Shown: positions 58,172 to 64,000 of the stretch, piece by piece
Layout of the letters: each line of letters begins with the position of its first letter
How positions within the stretch are numbered: position 1 is the first letter of the stretch
Assembly: GCA_021776195.1 (NCBI GenBank)
Contig: JAJFGK010000012.1
Location: 1-64,000 of the forward strand
Source: Kiloniellaceae bacterium
Lineage (GTDB): Bacteria; Pseudomonadota; Alphaproteobacteria; Kiloniellales; Kiloniellaceae
Direction: 5' to 3'
DNA: 64,000 bases
Notes under the pieces: model-generated
Databases searched by the model: none
What the model saw: only the letters and a program-made list of their open reading frames with translations
What the model was told of the DNA's origin: nothing
Translations under genes and position numbers: made by a program

Positions 58172-58522
58172 ATCGCTCCCCCCGAGGGCGGCAAACCAGG
58201 ATTTTTCTCTTCTTGGGATTTGTCCGCGGTCACAGTCCACCTGACCGAACGATATCCGACCTCGCGCTCGAATGTCAATTAAATGATAATTATTTTCTCA
58301 TTTAAGGTTTCGGACGCCCGAGAATACTGTACTACTCATAGCGACCTGGGAGTGATCTGGCTGGCAGCAGAAAAGGCCGATCCGACCTTCGCTGGTCCGG
58401 GCTACTCACGAAACCTGGCCGCCGCGCGATCCACGGCCAGACACTGCACCTGGAAGAGAATTTCCTTGCTGCCCGCGTTTGCCGAATCATAGAACACCGA
58501 AAACCGATGCACTGAATGATCC
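58172..58522. other. Divergent control region of the iclR / adh-TRAP genes
   Basis: These 351 bp without a gene lie between the alcohol dehydrogenase start and the IclR start. They hold an AT-rich segment (58270-58310) with a perfect inverted repeat (separate entry). A low-quality open stretch at 58283-58492 has no support as a gene. Confidence 0.55.
58279..58305. promoter_or_regulatory. Candidate IclR operator (AT-rich palindrome)
   Basis: TTAAATGA at 58279-58286 and TCATTTAA at 58298-58305 are perfect inverted repeats around an 11-bp AT-rich centre. They stand out from high-G+C surroundings. The site lies 108 bp upstream of the alcohol dehydrogenase ATG and 218 bp before the IclR ATG. IclR regulators typically act from such shared divergent regions. 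Binding is inferred. Confidence 0.55.
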
Positions 58523-59284
58523 ATGACTGAAGTATCCAGGCGCACCTCGCCGAAAAGAATTCTCGATATTCTCGAGGCCATCATCCAGAAGCCCGAAACG
58601 GCGACGGCCGCGGTGCTGTCGAAGTCCCTGGGCATCCCCCTGCCGACGGTCTATCGCCAGTTGGAAACCTTGAGCGAGGAAAAGTTCATCGTCCTCAGTC
58701 CGGCGGGATCCTATATTCCCGGCGCTAGACTGCGCTCCCTGGTGCTCAGCAGCTTGACCTACGAGCCCGAGGTGACCCGCCGTCGCGCCATCTTGCGAAA
58801 GCTATCCGGCGAGCTGGGAGAAACCGTCAGCTTGTCTGTGCCCGATGGCGCCAAGCTGGTCTATTTCGACCGCTTCGAATCCCACTGGCCGGTACAGATC
58901 AACCTCCATGTCGGCGATCCGCTGCCACTTCATTGCTGCGCATCGGGCAAGCTCTACCTCAGCTCCTTCGCCCCCGCGGCCGCCCTCGAGGTGTTCCGCA
59001 ACCTTCGGCCGGACCGGCGGGCGCCCAACACGATCACCACGCAAAAGAAATTCGCCGCGGAACTGGAGGCTATTCGAGACCGCGGTTATGCCCTCGACGA
59101 CGAGGAGTGGTTCGAGGGCATGGTCGGCGCCGCGGTTCCGATCCGGAACAAGGAGGGCAAGCTCTGCGCCTGCCTCTCGACCCACGCCCTGACATCGCGC
59201 AAGAGCGTCCAAGAGGTCGACGCCAATGTCTCCTACATGCTCAAGGCGGCGAAATCCTCGGAGTCGATGCTGTTCGACGATTGA
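58523..59284 (+). CDS. IclR-family transcriptional regulator
   Basis: This 253-residue regulator has an N-terminal winged helix (SPKRILDILEAIIQKPETAT, then LPTVYRQLETLSEEKF) and a C-terminal IclR ligand-binding GAF-like domain (GDPLPLHCCASGKLYLSS, GYALDDEEWFEGMVGAAVPI). It is divergent from the adh-dctPQM operon and probably controls it in response to the TRAP substrate. It could also regulate the dehydrogenase gene at 59544, which lies 259 bp downstream on the same strand. Confidence 0.93.
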   Translation: MTEVSRRTSPKRILDILEAIIQKPETATAAVLSKSLGIPLPTVYRQLETLSEEKFIVLSPAGSYIPGARLRSLVLSSLTYEPEVTRRRAILRKLSGELGETVSLSVPDGAKLVYFDRFESHWPVQINLHVGDPLPLHCCASGKLYLSSFAPAAALEVFRNLRPDRRAPNTITTQKKFAAELEAIRDRGYALDDEEWFEGMVGAAVPIRNKEGKLCACLSTHALTSRKSVQEVDANVSYMLKAAKSSESMLFDD

Positions 59285-59373
59285 CCGCGGGACGACATTG
59301 CTAGCCGCGCGCGGCCCAACGGGGCCGATCGAGCGGACCGGAAACCGTCGGGAAATCGGCTGAGGTGGGCGAT

Positions 59374-59392
59374 TTCTCCCGGTTCGGGAGAA
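59374..59392 (+). other. Short hairpin between iclR and the dehydrogenase gene
   Basis: TTCTCCCG (59374-59381) and CGGGAGAA (59385-59392) form a perfect 8-bp stem with a three-base loop, 90 bp after the IclR stop. There is no T tract after it on the plus strand. It could be an inefficient terminator or part of the leader of the next gene. I do not see the two-aptamer layout of a glycine riboswitch. Confidence 0.4.
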
Positions 59393-59543
59393 TGACTCCG
59401 GTCGACAGGGCGCCATTGTGCAAATTCACGGCGTTCCGATGACTCTCTTCTCGGCTCACTTGTGAAAAAAGGTTGCTTTGTTCGGCCTCGACTCGGTGCG
59501 AGTATTTGCCGATCGTTTTTGAAGCCAGCCGTGAGGATCGAGC

Positions 59544-61970
59544 GTGAGCACACACAAACGGGTTGTCGTCGTCGGCGGCGGTAACATGGGCGTAGGCCTT
59601 CTCTACCACCTCGCGGAGCAAGGCTGGAAGGACATCGTGCTGCTGGAAAAGGGCGAGCTGACTTCCGGCTCGACCTGGCACGCCGCGGGCCTCTGCCCGA
59701 GCTTCATCGCGGACTACAACATGTCCAAGATCCACCACTACGGCAACACGCTCTACCCGAAACTGGAGGAGATGACCGACCAGTACGTCAGTTGGCACGG
59801 CTGCGGCTCGATCCGCTTCGCCACCAACGAGGACGAGTTGGACTACTTCAGACTGGTCGCCGGCATCGCCGACAACTCCGGCGCCAAAATGGAGATTATC
59901 GACCCGGCGAAAATCAAACAGATTCTGCCCTTTGTGCAGCTCGATGGCGTGATCGGCGGGGCCTGGACCCCCGAGGACGGCCATGTCGACCCGGCTGGCG
60001 TGTGCAACGCGATGGCGATCGCGGCGAAAAACATGGGCGCTGAAATCGTCCGCGAATGCCTGGTGACCAACATCCGGCAGACCGCCGGTGGCGAATGGGA
60101 AGTGCAAACCGAAAAAGGCAACTACACCTGCCAGCACGTGGTCAACGCAGGCGGCAGCTATGCGAACCGGATCGCTGCCTGGAACGGCATCTACCTGCCG
60201 GTCGCCAACCTGAAACACCAGTACATCGTGACCGACACCTGCCCGGAGTTCCTGGAAACCGATCTCGAGATGCCGGTGATTCGCGATCCGCGCAACTCCT
60301 CCTACTACCGTCAGGAACAGAAGTCCGCCTTGATCGGCCCCTACGAGACCCGTGGCTCACGCGCGGCCTGGCCGGAGACCAACGGGAACCCGGAATGGGG
60401 CTCGAGCAATGAGCTGTTCGAGGAGGAATTCGACCCGATCATGCCCTACCTCGAAGGCGTGATGGAGGCCATGCCGATCTGGGCCGAGTTGGGCGTTAAG
60501 CGCGTCGTCAATGGCGCCATTCCGCACACGCCCGACGACAACCCCCTGCTCGGGCCGGTTCACGGCTTGAAGAACTACTGGCTCTGCTGCGGGTCCGCCA
60601 TCGGCATCGCCCAGGGGGCGGGCTGCGGCAAGTACCTGGCGCAGTGGATGGTCGAGGGCGAGGCCGAAATCAACATGGCCGGGCTCGATCCGCGCCGCTT
60701 CGGCACCTATGCCGACGAAAGCTATGTCTTGGACAAGGGCCTCCAGGCCTACGAGCACATGTACATTCTACATTTGCCGGGGCACGAGCGCATGGCCGCT
60801 CGACCGCGTCGCACCTCGCCGCTGTTCGACAAACTCACAGCCATGGGAGCAGTCCATACCGAAGCGCACGGCTGGGAGCGCCCCAAGTGGTTCTCGCTCG
60901 ATGGCGCGGCCGAAGACGTCGGCTTTCGCCGTGGCAACACCCACGCCGCCGTCGCCGCGGAGTGCCAAGCCGTGCGCGAGCGGGTCGGCGTGATGGATCT
61001 GTCCAGCTTCGCCAAGTTCGATGTCACCGGCCCGGATGCCGAGGCCATGCTGAACCGGCTCACGGCGAACAAGGTGCCCAAGCGCGCGGGCGGCATCGGC
61101 CTCACCCACATGCTCACCGACAACGGCTGCATCGAAAGCGAGATGACCGTCACCCGACTGGCCGACGACCACTTTTACGTGCTCTCCGGTGCTGGCGCGG
61201 AGGAAAAGGACTGGGACATGATGACCCAGGGCAAGCTCGACAGCGAAAAGGTCGAACTCAAGAACCTCACCGACGACACCGGCATGCTGGTGCTCGGCGG
61301 GCCGAAGGCGCGCGATGTGTTGGCGCAGCTCACCGACTCGCCGCTCGACAACGATCACTTCAAGTGGCTGACCGGGCAACAGATCACGGTCGCCGGTGCG
61401 CCGGTTCGCGCCCTTCGCGTGTCCTACGTCGGCGAACTGGGCTGGGAGCTGCATATTCCCATGGCGCGGCTCGAAACCGTCTACGACGCCGTCTGGCAAG
61501 CCGGGCAGGACCTCGGCATCGCCAACTTCGGCGCCTACGCGCTCAACAGCATGCGCATGGAAAAGGCCTATCGCGGCCTGCACGCCGAACTGACTAATGA
61601 AATCACCCTGATCGAGGCGGATATGGAGCGCTTTTTCGCACCGGGCAAGGGCGACTTCGTCGGCCGCGAGGCGACCCTGAAACGCCAGCAGGCCGGCATC
61701 GCCATCAAGCTTGCCTATGTGGAGGTCGAGGCAACCGACAACGACGTGGTCGGCGGCGAGCCGGTCTTTGCCAAGGACAAGTGCGTCGGCGTCGCGACTT
61801 CGGGCGGCTTTGGCCACGCCACCGGCAAGAGCCTGGCCTTCATCTACGCGCCACCGGAACACACCGAACCGGGCCGAGAGCTGGAGATCGGCCTGCTCGG
61901 CGAGCGCCGCAAGGCCGTGGTCCTGGCCGAGCCGGCCTATGACCCGACGTCGGCCAAAATGCGCGTCTAG
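59544..61970 (+). CDS. Dimethylglycine/sarcosine dehydrogenase-type FAD and THF enzyme
   Basis: The 808-residue oxidoreductase carries an N-terminal FAD (DAO-fold) domain with VVVGGGNMGVGLLYHLAEQG and the region SGSTWHAAGL, whose His matches the covalent FAD site of dimethylglycine dehydrogenases. A C-terminal GcvT-like folate-binding domain follows (about 430-800; VGELGWELHIPMARLE and GKGDFVGREA). It probably demethylates an N-methyl amino acid such as dimethylglycine or sarcosine and passes the one-carbon unit to tetrahydrofolate. The GTG start at 59544 has GAGGA upstream. The exact substrate within this large family is uncertain. Confidence 0.87.
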   Translation: MSTHKRVVVVGGGNMGVGLLYHLAEQGWKDIVLLEKGELTSGSTWHAAGLCPSFIADYNMSKIHHYGNTLYPKLEEMTDQYVSWHGCGSIRFATNEDELDYFRLVAGIADNSGAKMEIIDPAKIKQILPFVQLDGVIGGAWTPEDGHVDPAGVCNAMAIAAKNMGAEIVRECLVTNIRQTAGGEWEVQTEKGNYTCQHVVNAGGSYANRIAAWNGIYLPVANLKHQYIVTDTCPEFLETDLEMPVIRDPRNSSYYRQEQKSALIGPYETRGSRAAWPETNGNPEWGSSNELFEEEFDPIMPYLEGVMEAMPIWAELGVKRVVNGAIPHTPDDNPLLGPVHGLKNYWLCCGSAIGIAQGAGCGKYLAQWMVEGEAEINMAGLDPRRFGTYADESYVLDKGLQAYEHMYILHLPGHERMAARPRRTSPLFDKLTAMGAVHTEAHGWERPKWFSLDGAAEDVGFRRGNTHAAVAAECQAVRERVGVMDLSSFAKFDVTGPDAEAMLNRLTANKVPKRAGGIGLTHMLTDNGCIESEMTVTRLADDHFYVLSGAGAEEKDWDMMTQGKLDSEKVELKNLTDDTGMLVLGGPKARDVLAQLTDSPLDNDHFKWLTGQQITVAGAPVRALRVSYVGELGWELHIPMARLETVYDAVWQAGQDLGIANFGAYALNSMRMEKAYRGLHAELTNEITLIEADMERFFAPGKGDFVGREATLKRQQAGIAIKLAYVEVEATDNDVVGGEPVFAKDKCVGVATSGGFGHATGKSLAFIYAPPEHTEPGRELEIGLLGERRKAVVLAEPAYDPTSAKMRV

Positions 61971-62337
61971 GTCGGCTCGTGCATAGGCAGTAGGCCGGTT
62001 CTGGGGCTGTTGACAATTGCAGCCCAGGGAGCGTCATTCCGGATCCCGCTTCGGCCCGAATCTTCGATTTGGCGGCCGAACCGAGGTATCCGGAATCTCG
62101 GGCCGACGCCTGATGCCACTTTCCACAAGATCCCGGATCACTGACTTTCCGCGCCAAATCGAAGATTGGGAGCAAAGTCGCGCCCGGGATGACCGCCATT
62201 TGTCAACAGACTCAAGGGAGAGCCGAACCCATCGAACTTAGTGGTTGTCACTCGACCTGGCAGATTACCGATTTCGAGAGCCATAGCCCAAAGCGGACAT
62301 TTCATGACATATCCGCGGCGGCATGTTACCTGGCCCC
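61971..62337. other. Intergenic region holding repeat copy 2
   Basis: These 367 bp lie between the dehydrogenase and methyltransferase genes. More than half is the 186-bp repeat. The remaining 128 bp before the methyltransferase start should hold its promoter, but I see no clear promoter elements. Confidence 0.55.
62024..62209 (-). repeat. 186-bp palindromic interspersed repeat, copy 2 (inverted)
   Basis: The reverse complement of this segment matches copy 1 at 31555-31740 over its full length. Both ends are conserved (CTGTTGACAAATGGCGGTCA and CGCT-CCTGG), with scattered substitutions. The two copies lie in opposite orientation and bracket 30 kb of mostly accessory genes. The internal hairpin arms are present but less perfect (AATCTTCGATTTGGCGG near 62059). 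Confidence 0.85.
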
Positions 62338-63069
62338 ATGCGCACGTCCTACGATACGATCGGCATTAATTATGCCGATCTCAGGAAACCCGACCCGCGG
62401 ATCGAGAGGGTCATCGGAAGGGCTCTGGGATCGGCAAAAACCGTCCTGAATGTCGGCGCGGGCGCGGGTTCCTACGAGCCCGCCGACAAGCAGGTCACGG
62501 CCATCGAGCCTTCGGTGGAAATGATCAATCAGCGCGGCGCCTCGGCAACCCGGGTCGTACAGGGTTATGCGGAGGACTTGCCCTTCGACGACAAATCCTT
62601 TGATGCGTCGATGGCGATCCTGACGGTTCACCATTGGACCGACAAAGCAAGAGGCCTCAAGGAGATGCGTCGGGTGACGCGCGGCCCTGTCGTCTTGCTG
62701 ACATTCGATCCTTCGTACCGAGGCTTCTGGCTCACGGACTACATTCCCGAACTGGTGGCCTTGGACGAGGCGCAAATGCCGAGGATGACAGACTATGAGG
62801 CGTGGCTTGGGCCCGTGGAAATCTCGGCCCTGCCCATTCCGCATGATTGCACCGACGGGTTCTTGTACGCCTATTGGCGGCGGCCCGCGGCCTATCTCGA
62901 CCCCAGAATTCGCGCCGCCATGTCTTCCTTCTGGGCGCTGGACGACATTTCCGAGGACTTGAGCAAACTTTCGAGCGACCTGGACTCCGGCGCATGGGCG
63001 CAGCGGAACTCCGAACTGCTCAAGCTCAACGAACGCGACTTCGGTTACCGCCTGGTCACGACGAGATGA
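62338..63069 (+). CDS. SAM-dependent methyltransferase (class I)
   Basis: This is a 243-residue methyltransferase of unknown substrate. Motif I is VLNVGAGAGSYEP, the acidic loop is VTAIEPSVEM, and the later motifs are EDLPFDDKSFDASMAI and HHWTDKARGLKEMRRV. The ATG at 62338 starts MRTSYDTIGINYADLR, a common start for this group. It stands alone after the repeat; the following gene is unrelated. Confidence 0.85.
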   Translation: MRTSYDTIGINYADLRKPDPRIERVIGRALGSAKTVLNVGAGAGSYEPADKQVTAIEPSVEMINQRGASATRVVQGYAEDLPFDDKSFDASMAILTVHHWTDKARGLKEMRRVTRGPVVLLTFDPSYRGFWLTDYIPELVALDEAQMPRMTDYEAWLGPVEISALPIPHDCTDGFLYAYWRRPAAYLDPRIRAAMSSFWALDDISEDLSKLSSDLDSGAWAQRNSELLKLNERDFGYRLVTTR

Positions 63070-63172
63070 CGCGCTCCCAAGGCCCAGCCCCCAAGGCTGC
63101 CATCGACAGCCCTGCCTAGCTTGCCCGGGGATCGGCTGATAATCTGACCCTTCACGTTTGGTGGAGGACGTC

Positions 63173-63559
63173 ATGAAGCCCCAACCTGCCCCGGAGCAGC
63201 TTCCCGAGATAATCTATATCGACGGGATCCTTCACACACTTTTCTCGACGCCGCTGGCACCGTGGCTTCGCAAGCTGGACTCATCCTTCGTCTTCGACCT
63301 GAGGACGCCTCAATGCAAGCGCGGCTACATCGGCAGATGGAAGATCGAGGACGACACCTTGGTGCTGACGGGCCTGTACGCCTGGCGCAACGGCGAATAC
63401 ACCGGGGTCCCCCAGTTGTTCGGCGACCTTGAGGAGGTCGCGGCGGATTGGTACTCCGGTTCCTTGGTGGTCGAGCCCTCGTCTTCGGCTATTCTCGAAG
63501 GTGCATATCCAAAAATGAGCACGCTGGTTGTCGAAGCGGGCCGGATCGTTAAGTCATAG
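63173..63559 (+). CDS. Hypothetical protein with a beta-sandwich-like domain
   Basis: This 128-residue protein has no known function. The stretch RGYIGRWKIEDDTLVLTGLY resembles a domain found in many uncharacterised or immunity-like proteins. It has no signal peptide. The ATG at 63173 is preceded by GGTGGAGG, which makes it better than the GTG at 63158. It is followed by a separate GNAT gene with different base composition. Confidence 0.65.
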   Translation: MKPQPAPEQLPEIIYIDGILHTLFSTPLAPWLRKLDSSFVFDLRTPQCKRGYIGRWKIEDDTLVLTGLYAWRNGEYTGVPQLFGDLEEVAADWYSGSLVVEPSSSAILEGAYPKMSTLVVEAGRIVKS

Positions 63560-63640
63560 GGTGAAGTTTGGCCAAGAGCTGCTCAAATCGATCAATTGTC
63601 GTACACTTCCCATGCTGAGTGGAGAAGTGACTGCGCCAAC

Positions 63641-64000
63641 ATGTCGTACGACAATCTGAGCATCAAACTGTGTCCTGCAAACCCAGGAGATTTAGAGTTC
63701 GCTTGGAGCCTTTATCGACTCTTGATGAAGCCGCTCACCGAAGAGCTGTTGGAGTGGAGCGATGAGCGACAAAGGCAGTTGGTCGCACGCGACATATCAA
63801 GTGGACAAGCATCGATCTTAGCCGTGAACGACCAAAGTGTTGGGTGGGTGCACCTGCGCGAGAGTGATACGGAGATTGAGCTCTGTCAGCTCTACATCGT
63901 TCCCGAAATGCAGAACCGAGGCATTGGGTCCACGATCGTGAAACGATTTCTGTCCAGAGCGCAAACCAATGACAAAAAAATGACGCTCGAAGTGATGAAA
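63641..64000 (+). CDS. GNAT-family N-acetyltransferase, truncated by window end
   Basis: The frame from the ATG at 63641 stays open to the end of the window (120 codons). It reads MSYDNLSIKLCPANPGDLEF at the start. Motif A of the GNAT fold is CQLYIVPEMQNRGIGSTIVK, with the acetyl-CoA-binding NRGIGS. Its G+C is close to half and its codon use includes many A/T-ending codons, unlike the rest of the window, so recent acquisition is likely. The acceptor is unknown. Confidence 0.8.
   Translation, partial: MSYDNLSIKLCPANPGDLEFAWSLYRLLMKPLTEELLEWSDERQRQLVARDISSGQASILAVNDQSVGWVHLRESDTEIELCQLYIVPEMQNRGIGSTIVKRFLSRAQTNDKKMTLEVMK

Noticed and set aside
59285..59543. Glycine riboswitch ahead of the dimethylglycine-type dehydrogenase
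   Set aside because: Only one short hairpin is visible; the conserved aptamer core and tandem layout are not.

Overview
The window is high-G+C, densely coded chromosomal DNA from an alphaproteobacterium, most likely a marine member of the Rhodospirillales. The reasons are the block folK, rpoZ, rsh, DUF2062, acpS, lepB, rnc, era; small alphaproteobacterial families such as DUF1489, RHH_4 and BTLCP; TRAP and dimethylglycine-type catabolic genes; and GTTAAC motifs in several intergenic regions. The genus is inference only. No rRNA, tRNA, CRISPR array, transposase or phage gene was seen.

Layout. (1) 372-7160, minus strand: a leucine-degradation operon mccB, methylglutaconyl-CoA hydratase, potassium channel, mccA, mvaB, DUF1489, with short or overlapping junctions. 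The channel is an unexpected member. (2) 7354-19268: two small or regulatory genes, then a type I secretion and surface-adhesin control locus. It holds a TolC-like protein, a LapB-type ABC exporter, an HlyD adaptor, a LapG-like cysteine protease, a membrane PAS/HD-GYP protein whose HD pair is replaced by Ser-Gln, a trypsin-like protease and a small unknown protein. This looks like a Lap system in which the usual GGDEF/EAL receptor LapD may be replaced by a degenerate HD-GYP protein. No large adhesin is encoded here. (3) 19344-31532: housekeeping genes era, rnc, lepB, acpS, DUF2062, rsh, rpoZ, folK, NYN nuclease, family-5 UDG, smpB, dapA and slt.

(4) 31555-36397: a 186-bp palindromic repeat, a HAD dehalogenase, a threonine-dehydratase-like enzyme, and a bactofilin next to an M23 peptidase. 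(5) 36781-47361: eleven tightly coupled genes for making an unusual activated sugar. They are two SDR epimerases, a nucleotidyltransferase-kinase fusion in the reverse order to HldE, a GmhA-like isomerase, an APH-fold kinase, a split transketolase, two DegT aminotransferases, a 2OG-Fe(II) oxygenase and a LIC12192-family protein. The last two are the marker pair of the 'sporadic carbohydrate cluster'. There is no glycosyltransferase, flippase or polymerase. (6) 47641-53600: a complete oligopeptide-type ABC importer followed by a DUF1028 hydrolase-like gene.

(7) 53625-59284: an IclR regulator divergent from an iron alcohol dehydrogenase plus TRAP transporter operon, with an AT-rich palindrome between them as the likely operator. 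(8) 59544-61970: a dimethylglycine/sarcosine dehydrogenase-type enzyme. (9) 62024-64000: a second, inverted copy of the 186-bp repeat, a methyltransferase, a hypothetical protein and a truncated, lower-G+C GNAT gene.

Two features run across the whole window. The two 186-bp palindromic repeats lie in opposite orientation about 30 kb apart. Short tandem repeats of 12 to 17 bp sit on or beside start or stop codons at four separate gene borders.
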